Assembly (NCBI RefSeq): GCF_000242435.1
Contig: NZ_JH591189.1
Span: forward strand, 6,730-42,605
Source: Dialister succinatiphilus YIT 11850
Lineage (GTDB): Bacteria > Bacillota > Negativicutes > Veillonellales > Dialisteraceae
Direction: 5' to 3'
Length of the DNA stretch: 35,876 nucleotides
Part shown: piece by piece, positions 29,681 through 35,876 of the stretch
Layout of the letters: each line of letters starts with the position of its first letter
Position numbering within the stretch: the first letter of the stretch is position 1
Notes under the pieces: model-generated
Told to the model about the DNA's origin: nothing
The model's input: only the letters and a program-made list of their open reading frames with translations
Databases searched by the model: none
Position numbers and translations under genes: made by a program

Positions 29681-30739
29681 TTGGAAGATAAAAAGACAGA
29701 AGACACGGGAGAAACGGAAAGGACCCTCTTTCCCCGGAAGGAGGACCGCCGGAAATGGTCAGCTCTGGGAGGCATTCTTTTCGTTCTGGTCCTTCTTATG
29801 GCCGGTGTGTATTTCTATGCCTTCGACAGGGTGGGACTTCATGGCACGGCCATGGTGGATGTGCCCCGGAATTCTACAGGCCGGGACATTGCAGATACCC
29901 TGGAAAAAAAGGGGGTCATCCGCAGCAGCACCCTGTTCCGGATGTATTCCAGGATTCTGGGAAGCGGCAAGAGCCTGCAGAGCGGGACCTATAAGATGAA
30001 ACAGGGAATGACAGTGAAAGAGGCCATGACCAAGCTCCGTTCAGGCATGACAGAATCCGTATTTGTTACGGTGCCCGAAGGGTATACAGTACACCAGATA
30101 GCGGCTCTTCTGGATGAAGCCGGTGTCAAGGGGGCCGATGATTTTGAAGGAGAGGCCGCTTCCTACGGCCCCTTGAAATACCAGTACGGTCCGCTGCCGG
30201 TATCGGTAAAGGCAGAGGGATTCCTCTTCCCTGACACCTATAATATTCCCAAAGAGTATACAGCCCGGCAGATCTGCGATATGATGTACAAGCGTACCGA
30301 TGACATGCTGACGCCGGAGATTCGAAAGAAGGCGCAGGCAAAGCATTTGACCCTCCATGATCTCATGACCCTGGCCTCCATGGTGGAAAAGGAAGCCCGG
30401 TTCAAGGAAGACCAGGAGCCCATTGCATCGGTGATGCTGAAGCGTCTTTCCATAGGCATGCCTCTCCAGATAGACGCCACCATCCAGTATGCCCTGGGCA
30501 GTCCGAAGGCGGAGCTTACCATACAGGATACCCGCATCGACTCCCCTTACAATACCTATACCCATAAAGGACTGCCGCCAGGACCCATTGGAAGCCCCGG
30601 CATGGATGCCATTGAAGCCGTGCTGGACGCAGAGCCGGGAGAGTACCTTTACTATGTAGCCCAGCCTGACGGACACCACGTCTTTACGAAATCCTATGAG
30701 GAGCATCAGGCGGAAACGGAGAACATTTATGGGAAATGA
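29681..30739 (+). CDS. mltG: Endolytic murein transglycosylase MltG
   Basis: A 352-residue inner-membrane enzyme that cleaves nascent glycan strands near the division/elongation machinery. A charged cytosolic N-terminus (1-28) is followed by one membrane segment (about 29-47), a LysM-like region (VPRNSTGRDIADTLEKKG) and the YceG domain with ASMVEKEA (catalytic Glu near 236) and PYNTYTHKGLPPGPIGSPG near the end. No ATG precedes the membrane segment; TTG 29681 is preferred because GAGAGGTG lies just before it, although another TTG at 29657 is possible. Overlaps trmR by 11 bases. Confidence 0.9.
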   Translation: MEDKKTEDTGETERTLFPRKEDRRKWSALGGILFVLVLLMAGVYFYAFDRVGLHGTAMVDVPRNSTGRDIADTLEKKGVIRSSTLFRMYSRILGSGKSLQSGTYKMKQGMTVKEAMTKLRSGMTESVFVTVPEGYTVHQIAALLDEAGVKGADDFEGEAASYGPLKYQYGPLPVSVKAEGFLFPDTYNIPKEYTARQICDMMYKRTDDMLTPEIRKKAQAKHLTLHDLMTLASMVEKEARFKEDQEPIASVMLKRLSIGMPLQIDATIQYALGSPKAELTIQDTRIDSPYNTYTHKGLPPGPIGSPGMDAIEAVLDAEPGEYLYYVAQPDGHHVFTKSYEEHQAETENIYGK

Positions 30740-31319
30740 CTGGCAGGTCCTGAAAAGGGAACTGGAAGAATACGCAGAGAAAAAGGGAGTGCCCATTATC
30801 CGGGGGCCGGAGCGGGAGCTCCTCCTCAAGGCGGCAGCCCTGGCGGAGCCCCGCCGCATGCTGGAAATAGGAACGGCCATCGGCTACTCTGCTCTTCTTC
30901 TGGCAGAGCGTTTTCCAAAGGCCCAGATCCATACGGTGGAGCTTGATGAAGAGCGATATCACATGGCGGTGCAGGTGATGGAAAGAGCGGGCCTCACGGG
31001 CCGGGTCCACTGCATTCTGGGGGATGCGGGACAGGTGATTCCTACCCTTTCGGGGCCCTATGATTTCCTTTTCCTGGATGGCCCCAAGGGACAGTACCTG
31101 AGAGAACTGAAGGCTATTGAGCCTCTCCTGTCCGAGCGAGCTGTCATTGCGGCGGATAACGTCCTTTTCCGGGGGCTGGTGGAAGCAAAGGATCCTGTGC
31201 CTCACCGGTACCGCACCCTGGTGATGAGGCTTCGGGAATATATAGATTATGTGAACGAAAAATATGAAACTCGTATATATAAAGAAGGAGACGGTTTGGC
31301 CGTTTCTCTTAAAAAATAG
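30729..31319 (+). CDS. trmR: tRNA 5-hydroxyuridine methyltransferase TrmR (O-methyltransferase family)
   Basis: A 196-residue SAM-dependent methyltransferase. Motif I is MLEIGTAIGYSALLLA, followed by HTVELDEERY (acidic loop) and DFLFLDGPKGQY, the class signature of the family-3 O-methyltransferases. In Bacillus subtilis the homologue YrrM methylates 5-hydroxyuridine 34 to 5-methoxyuridine in tRNA; the same gene order (mltG, trmR, trhP) supports this identity. ATG 30729 with CGGAGA upstream; the start lies within the end of mltG, so translation is coupled. Confidence 0.88.
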   Translation: MGNDWQVLKRELEEYAEKKGVPIIRGPERELLLKAAALAEPRRMLEIGTAIGYSALLLAERFPKAQIHTVELDEERYHMAVQVMERAGLTGRVHCILGDAGQVIPTLSGPYDFLFLDGPKGQYLRELKAIEPLLSERAVIAADNVLFRGLVEAKDPVPHRYRTLVMRLREYIDYVNEKYETRIYKEGDGLAVSLKK

Positions 31320-31331
31320 AAAGGAACATAT

Positions 31332-32561
31332 ATGAAGAAAATGGAACTTCTCGCTCCGGCGGGAACAATGGAAAAAATGAAAATGGCTCTCCTCTACGGG
31401 GCAGACGCGGTCTATCTGGCAGGCAAGGTCTTCGGCCTCCGCGCCTACGGCGGCAATTTTTCTATGGAAGAACTGAAGGAAGCCGTTTCCTATGCCCACA
31501 GCATGGGTAAAAAGGTGTACGTCACCGTGAACATTATCCCCAGAAATGAAGATCTGGAAGGACTGGACGACTATCTCAAATATCTGGAATCCATTCATGT
31601 CGATGCGGTCCTGATTTCCGACCTGGGAGTCTTCTCCCTCTGCCGGGAAGTGGCGCCCCATCTTCCCATCCATGTATCCACCCAGGCAAGCTCCGCTAAC
31701 TGGCGCACGGTGAAGATGTGGAAAGACCTGGGCGCCGAAAGGGTGGTGCTGGCAAGAGAAGTGTCTGTGAAAGAAATGGCAGACATCCGTAAAAAAGTGG
31801 ACATTGACCTGGAAGTTTTCGGCCACGGTGCTATGTGTATTTCCTGGTCCGGCCGCTGCCTTCTTTCCAATTTCTTTACCAACGGCAAAAGGCAGTCCAA
31901 CCGGGGCGAATGCATCCAGGCCTGCCGCTTCCGCTATGCGGTCATGGAAGAATCCCGGCCCGGACAGTACTGGCCGGTGGAAGAAGATGAGCATGGCACC
32001 TACATTTTCAACAGCAAAGACCTCTGCATGATCGACCACATTCCAGAACTCATCGAAGGCGGCGCTGCTTCCCTTAAAATCGAAGGACGCATGAAGAGCG
32101 TATACTACGTGGCAGCCGTGGTGGCAGCCTACAGAAAAGCCATCGACGCCTACTACGCCGAAGGCGGTGCCTACAGGGTGCGGCCGGAATGGCGGGAGGA
32201 ACTGGAAAAGGTATCCCATCGTCCCTACACCACCGCCTTTGCCTTCCAGAATCCGGACCACAGCGCCCAGGAATATGTGAAATCCCAGCCGGAGCAGCCC
32301 TATGACTTTGTGGGACTCATTCTTCCGGGCCACGGGGAAGAAGGCACAAACCAGGTGCAGCAGAGAAATCATTTCAAGGTAGGGGAAATCCTGGAATACC
32401 TGACGCCCCAGGGCCAGGTGGGCCTTGTGAAAATTACCAGACTGGTGAACCGGGATGGAGAAGAGGTGGACAAAGCCCCCCATCCGCTGGAAGAACTGAC
32501 CATGACAGGAGACAAAACCCTTCCTGCTTTCTCCATTCTGAGGAGGCGTGCAAAGAAATGA
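31332..32561 (+). CDS. trhP: tRNA hydroxylation protein TrhP (U32 peptidase family)
   Basis: A 409-residue protein of the U32/collagenase-like family. The N-terminal part (ELLAPAGTMEKMKMALLYGADAVY) and the core (HVSTQASSANWRTVKMW, FGHGAMCISWSGRCLLSNF, NRGECIQACRF, SLKIEGRMKSVYYVA) match TrhP, including the cysteines expected to bind an iron-sulfur cluster. TrhP installs 5-hydroxyuridine at tRNA position 34 from prephenate; TrmR upstream then methylates it. B. subtilis has two consecutive trhP genes (yrrN, yrrO) here; this genome has one in the same spot. It overlaps the next gene by four bases. Confidence 0.9.
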   Translation: MKKMELLAPAGTMEKMKMALLYGADAVYLAGKVFGLRAYGGNFSMEELKEAVSYAHSMGKKVYVTVNIIPRNEDLEGLDDYLKYLESIHVDAVLISDLGVFSLCREVAPHLPIHVSTQASSANWRTVKMWKDLGAERVVLAREVSVKEMADIRKKVDIDLEVFGHGAMCISWSGRCLLSNFFTNGKRQSNRGECIQACRFRYAVMEESRPGQYWPVEEDEHGTYIFNSKDLCMIDHIPELIEGGAASLKIEGRMKSVYYVAAVVAAYRKAIDAYYAEGGAYRVRPEWREELEKVSHRPYTTAFAFQNPDHSAQEYVKSQPEQPYDFVGLILPGHGEEGTNQVQQRNHFKVGEILEYLTPQGQVGLVKITRLVNRDGEEVDKAPHPLEELTMTGDKTLPAFSILRRRAKK

Positions 32562-32794
32562 CAGAAGATACAAGGGTATATATAGAAATCCCGCCGGAAG
32601 AAGTGAACTACATCAACCGCATTATCGAAGGCTACGAATATCTGGGCGTGCTCACCACCTTAAACGCCAAAAGGGCCACCTGCCAGATCAACTCCACCAG
32701 GGACACCAGGGATACAGTGATTGATGTGCTTACCCATCTGCCTGATGTAAAGGTCAAAATTCTTTCCAGCAGGGAAGAAGCACTGAAGGACTAA
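32558..32794 (+). CDS. DUF4911 small protein
   Basis: A 78-residue acidic cytosolic protein, start overlapping the trhP stop (ATGA). VYIEIPPEEVNYINRIIEGYEYLGVLTTLN fits DUF4911, a small family often found beside U32 proteins. Probable alpha/beta single domain; function unknown. The coupling to trhP suggests an accessory role in the U34 modification or a regulator, by inference only. Confidence 0.8.
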   Translation: MTEDTRVYIEIPPEEVNYINRIIEGYEYLGVLTTLNAKRATCQINSTRDTRDTVIDVLTHLPDVKVKILSSREEALKD

Positions 32795-32956
32795 GGGAAA
32801 CTTCTTCCTCCTTTTCCGACTATACCCATAGAGAAGCGAAAAGACCGGAAAAACCGGCTGGCCCATCCCGCTGGCGCCCATCCATGGAAAACGGGAATGC
32901 CGGAGTTTCCTGTCCTATCCTTCTTCCTCAGCCGGCTGAAACAATCAAAACATACG

Positions 32957-33035
32957 AAAACTTCCCGCAAATCCTTCAAGGCCCTGCCTGAAGCGGTCAC
33001 TGGCGCGCCCGCTTTTGGATTTCGGGAAGTTTTTT
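32957..33035 (+). terminator. Large terminator-like structured RNA
   Basis: AACTTCCCGCAAATCC (32959-32974) pairs with GGATTTCGGGAAGTT (33017-33031) with one mismatch or bulge, followed by six T. The 42-base apical part contains AAGCGG/CCGCTT, a second stem. It is larger than an ordinary terminator and lies 165 bases after the DUF4911 stop, so it could be the 3' end of a small RNA. Confidence 0.65.
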
Positions 33036-33185
33036 GCGTGTCCGGAAATGCAATGATTCATACCGATATCAGTCTCTCTGCAGCAGCCCTTTTCTGCCAT
33101 GGGAAGAAAAAAGAGCAGGCGCCGGCGGGAAAGGCATGGCATCCGGGAGCCATCCCTTTCCCTTTACCAGAAATCTCTGGAGCCT

Positions 33186-33213
33186 TTGCATTTCCCCCTG
33201 CTCTGTGTACAAT
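33186..33213 (+). promoter_or_regulatory. Promoter of the PNPOx-fold gene
   Basis: TTGCAT (33186-33191), 16-bp spacer, TACAAT (33208-33213). Confidence 0.65.
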
Positions 33214-33248
33214 AATAATGACAAAGAATGAAATCAAGGAGGCTTATG

Positions 33249-33662
33249 ATGGATTCTGTGAAGCTGGTACTGGAATATCTGAGGGAATGTGAAGTGTTTT
33301 ATATGGCTACCGTGGACGGACTGGAGCCCCGGGTGAGGCCCATGAGCGGGGTATGCGAGGTGGAAGGAAGGCTCTGCTTCCTTTTCTCCCGGTCCTCTGC
33401 CCTCTATCATGAAATCATGGGAAACCGCCATGTGGAAATCTCTGCGGTGCACCCGGACAAGTCCTGGATTTCCCTCCGGGGCTGGCTGAAGGAAGAAGAG
33501 GAGAAGGAGACCAGGGACACCATGCTGAAGGCCTGCCGGGATGATATCGAGGATATGGGCCTGGTGGACAGGGAGGATATGGCTGTCTTCAGTCTCCATG
33601 GGGGCAGTGTATATCTGCGCGACCGGAATGAGGGAAGAGAGAAAGAGCTGAATCTGGGCTAG
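33249..33662 (+). CDS. Pyridoxamine 5'-phosphate oxidase-fold flavoprotein
   Basis: A 137-residue split-barrel protein. VFYMATVDGLEPRVRPMSGVCEVEGRLCFLFS is the flavin-binding opening of the PNPOx-like family, followed by ISLRGWL. Members bind FMN or F420 (or haem) and act as small oxidoreductases; PdxH itself is longer and has other conserved residues, so this is not pdxH. AAGGAGG at 33236-33242 favours ATG 33249 over the ATG directly before it. Single-gene unit with its own promoter. Confidence 0.85.
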   Translation: MDSVKLVLEYLRECEVFYMATVDGLEPRVRPMSGVCEVEGRLCFLFSRSSALYHEIMGNRHVEISAVHPDKSWISLRGWLKEEEEKETRDTMLKACRDDIEDMGLVDREDMAVFSLHGGSVYLRDRNEGREKELNLG

Positions 33663-33806
33663 CCATTACGACAGTGCCGGCTATACACCTGAAGGGTCAT
33701 ACATTTTGTGCTTTGCAGATGTCATAGAAAAGGGCCGTACCTTCTTCGCTGGCGTGAACCTTCGGGCATGCCGTTTCATGCCCTGTCCAGACTGTAAAAT
33801 TATGAT

Positions 33807-33840
33807 TTAATGCGCCATTAATGGCATTAAGTGTTATAAT
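33807..33840 (+). promoter_or_regulatory. pncB promoter region with nested palindrome
   Basis: TTAATGC (33807-33813) and GCATTAA (33824-33830) flank GCCATTAATGGC (33814-33825), a perfect 12-bp palindrome; the -10 TATAAT is at 33835-33840 with TG two bases before it (extended). A regulator bound here would cover the -35 area. Which protein binds is not known; a niacin- or NAD-responsive repressor would fit the gene. Confidence 0.6.
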
Positions 33841-33890
33841 GGTTTCAATCTACCTATTGTCATGACAATGGGAATACAAAGGGGGATATT

Positions 33891-35336
33891 ATGGCATCCA
33901 ATGGACTTATCACTGATTTGTATCAGCTCACGATGACCAATGCTCTTTTCAAGAAGGGCATGCATGAAAGAAAAGTCGTATTTGACCGTTTTTATCGGGT
34001 GAATCCCTTCAAGGGCGGCTATACCGTGGTGGCAGGACTGTCCCATCTGGTGGATTTTGTAAAGAATTTTACCTACAGCGATGAGGATATAGAATATCTC
34101 CGGAGCCTTCATATTTTCTATCCGGAATTTCTGGATTATCTTTCCCATTTCCATTTCACCGGAAATATTTATGCCATGCCGGAAGGTACGGTGGCTTTCC
34201 CGGGGGAACTGCTTCTCCGGTTTGAAGGGACCACCACCGAGGCCATGCTGCTGGAGACCGGACTTTCCATGATTATGAACCATGAAAGTTTGATTGCCAC
34301 CAAGTGCCGCAGGGTGCGTACCGTGGCGCCGAAGGATGCGCTCATGGAATTCGGTCTGCGCAGGGCCCAGGGCCATTCGGCAGGACTCTGGGGCGCCAGG
34401 GCTTCCATGATCGGCGGTTTCAACGGCACTTCCAATGTGGAAGCAGGAAAGCTTTTCGGCATTCCCGTGCTGGGCACCATGGCCCACAGCTGGGTCATGA
34501 GCTTCGATACGGAGCTGGAGGCCTTTGAGGAATATGTGAAGCAGTACCATGACAATCTCATCCTTCTGGCAGATACCTATAATGTGCTGGAAATGGGAGT
34601 ACCCCATGCCATTCAGGTATTCCGGGAACTGAAGGCAGCCGGAAAGCTGCCGAAGAAGTACGGCATCCGCATTGACAGCGGTGATCTGGGCTACCTTTCC
34701 CAGGAAGCATCCCGCATGTTCCGGGAAGCCGGTTTCCCGGATGCCATCATTTCCGGTTCCAACGATCTGGATGAATACCTGATCCAGTCTCTGAAGGAAC
34801 AGGGCTGCACGGTAACAAGCTGGGGCGTCGGCACGAAAATCATTACGGCTGACGGCACGTCCGCCCTGGGCGGGGTGTTCAAGATGAGTGCCCGTGAAAA
34901 GAATGGCACCTTTGAACCGGTGATGAAGATTTCCAATGATGTGAGCAAAATGACAAATCCCGGCATCAAGGCAGTGCGCCGCTTCTACAAGAAGGGCACC
35001 GGCAAGATGATTACGGACCTGGTATGCCTGGCCGATGAGCCTTTCCCTGACGGCGGTGATTTTACGCTGGTTACGGAATCGGCCAAGTGGAGAAAGAAGG
35101 AACTGAAGGCAGGCACCTATACCTGTGAGGACATGTTAAAGCCTGTCATCCTTCAGGGGAAGGCAGTGAAACTTCCAAGCCTTGATGAAACCATTGCTTA
35201 TGCCAACAGGCAGATGGAAACCCTGTGGCCCGAGTATACAAGGCTTCTGAATCCGAACATTATGGAAGTGAACCTGTCGGATAAGCTGCAGGATCTGAAA
35301 AGTCATATTATTGACGAAGATTTGAAGAAAAAATAA
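33891..35336 (+). CDS. pncB: Nicotinate phosphoribosyltransferase
   Basis: A 481-residue cytosolic enzyme that joins nicotinate to PRPP in NAD salvage. GLITDLYQLTMTNALFKKGMHERKVVFDRFYR at the N-terminus, RRAQGHSAGLWGARASMIGGFNGTSNVEAG near residues 161-190 and the catalytic His in LGTMAHSWVMSF near 199-210 are diagnostic. The C-terminal part has GVGTKIITADGTSALGGVFKM, the phosphate-binding region. ATG follows AAAGGGGG. It has its own palindrome-bearing promoter and a UUCG-loop terminator, so it is monocistronic. Confidence 0.95.
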   Translation: MASNGLITDLYQLTMTNALFKKGMHERKVVFDRFYRVNPFKGGYTVVAGLSHLVDFVKNFTYSDEDIEYLRSLHIFYPEFLDYLSHFHFTGNIYAMPEGTVAFPGELLLRFEGTTTEAMLLETGLSMIMNHESLIATKCRRVRTVAPKDALMEFGLRRAQGHSAGLWGARASMIGGFNGTSNVEAGKLFGIPVLGTMAHSWVMSFDTELEAFEEYVKQYHDNLILLADTYNVLEMGVPHAIQVFRELKAAGKLPKKYGIRIDSGDLGYLSQEASRMFREAGFPDAIISGSNDLDEYLIQSLKEQGCTVTSWGVGTKIITADGTSALGGVFKMSAREKNGTFEPVMKISNDVSKMTNPGIKAVRRFYKKGTGKMITDLVCLADEPFPDGGDFTLVTESAKWRKKELKAGTYTCEDMLKPVILQGKAVKLPSLDETIAYANRQMETLWPEYTRLLNPNIMEVNLSDKLQDLKSHIIDEDLKKK

Positions 35337-35349
35337 TCATGAAATGGAA

Positions 35350-35377
35350 ATGCCTCTCTTCGGAGAGGCATTTTTTT
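35350..35377 (+). terminator. Terminator after pncB
   Basis: ATGCCTCTC (35350-35358), TTCG loop, GAGAGGCAT (35363-35371), then T-run. Textbook tetraloop terminator. Confidence 0.95.
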
Positions 35378-35668
35378 CTGAGCTGTCCTTCTCCATCACT
35401 CTTTTTCGGGAGAAAATTTCTTCTAATGATGGAATTGACTTTAGATAATTTTGGGTATACATTAGTCACATGAAAAAACACAAGATTTTATAAATGATTA
35501 TATTTTATAATTGACTTCAGGAAAACAGGGATTTATAGATTCTGGTGTGCTGCGAATTTATGGCACCGGCTGCATGGTACTGCTCTCTAGAGGACATACT
35601 ATGCCTGAAAAAATCAGTAAGCCCTTTCACAGGCGTTTCCTGGAGAAAATAGGAACAGTGAGGATAGA
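35378..35668. other. AT-rich intergenic stretch
   Basis: No gene seen. It contains promoter-like TTGACT-17-TATAGA near 35513-35541 and runs of A/T different from the GC-richer genes around, which may mark the edge of an acquired or degraded segment leading into the PAS fragment. Confidence 0.45.
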
Positions 35669-35833
35669 GTGAAAAATTGGAAAGAAGACCGGTCCCGGTT
35701 TATGGAGGCTGTGTGTGACCATTTTCCCGGCGGCGTCATGGTATACCGTGACGATGAGGAAAAGGAAATTATATTTGGAAACTCAAACTTCGCACACGGA
35801 AAACATCCCGTATGCCTTGATAAATCAGCTTGA
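35669..35833 (+). pseudogene. PAS-domain sensor fragment (broken)
   Basis: A GTG start at 35669 (GAGGAT upstream) reads 54 codons: after VKNWKEDRSRFMEAVCDHFP comes GGVMVYRDDEEKEIIFGNSN, the opening of a PAS domain of the kind that precedes GGDEF modules in Negativicutes. It then stops at 35831-35833, with the last 15 or so residues not PAS-like. This is probably the 5' remnant of a sensor or diguanylate cyclase gene, cut by deletion or frameshift; the rest may lie beyond the window or be lost. Confidence 0.5.
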
Positions 35834-35876
35834 ACTGAATGTCGAAAGCCATTCACGCACACTTCTGTGCACGCAG

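Larger units (their letters stand above)
32795..33248. other. Intergenic block with a long hairpin
   Basis: No gene found over about 450 bases. It holds a CCGG-AAAAA-CCGG small hairpin near 32845, a long 16-bp stem structure at 32957-33035 ending in a T-run, and a promoter at 33186-33213 for the PNPOx-fold gene. Low-complexity GA/CT-rich sequence around. Confidence 0.55.

Noticed and set aside
30684-32573. 629-codon open frame on the minus strand opposite trmR/trhP
   Set aside because: His/Phe-rich shadow translation; the plus strand carries recognisable TrmR and TrhP motifs.

Overview
The window looks like chromosomal DNA from a diderm Firmicute (class Negativicutes; a Dialister- or Veillonella-like gut or oral anaerobe is my best guess, by inference only). 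Regulation is Firmicute in style: a T-box leader, a ZTP riboswitch, a PadR/DUF1700 pair, strong AGGAGG ribosome sites and an mltG-trmR-trhP operon. An exported protein with two TonB C-terminal-like domains points to an outer membrane. No tRNA, rRNA, CRISPR or prophage was seen.

Layout. 1-1000: 5' part of an ISLre2-type insertion sequence running off the left edge, then an intergenic stretch with a G-rich heptamer array. 1003-9895 (all +): TAXI-type TRAP transporter, cupin protein, DUF362 protein overlapping a HAD phosphatase, mntP behind a yybP-ykoY manganese riboswitch, a histidine phosphatase, a YbaK-type deacylase and an aminotransferase. 9896-10700: a gene-free block with a 167-bp near-palindromic MITE and many small hairpins. 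10701-16648 (+): two half-size DMT transporters, a PcrA/UvrD helicase, an OFA-type MFS transporter behind a ZTP riboswitch, and a nitrilase-family amidase. 16710-21545 (all -): RuBisCO-like protein, GT2 glycosyltransferase, three small exported charged proteins, DUF1700 membrane protein and PadR repressor with its operator. 21748-23323 (+): a T-box leader with two successive antiterminator/terminator platforms, then an orphan branched-chain amino acid binding lipoprotein. 23390-23670: a 60-bp tandem repeat. 23675-27349 (-): double TonB-C protein, D,D-carboxypeptidase, SMR efflux protein and purine permease. 27576-35336: PflX-like radical SAM enzyme, GNAT and FlK-like thioesterase (-), mltG-trmR-trhP-DUF4911 operon, a PNPOx-fold protein and pncB. 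The right edge holds a broken PAS-domain fragment.

How the genes work together. Much of the window is small-molecule transport placed under RNA control: Mn2+ for mntP, ZTP for the OFA transporter, and uncharged tRNA (probably Ile) for the LivJ-like protein. The PadR-DUF1700 operon and the small exported proteins after it form a possible envelope-response module. mltG-trmR-trhP is a conserved Firmicute grouping that joins cell-wall synthesis with U34 tRNA modification. The most unusual items are the double T-box platform, the ZTP-controlled OFA transporter, the PadR/DUF1700 locus with polyampholyte proteins (one apparently frameshifted at its end), the RuBisCO-like protein with an altered active site, and the 60-bp repeat array.
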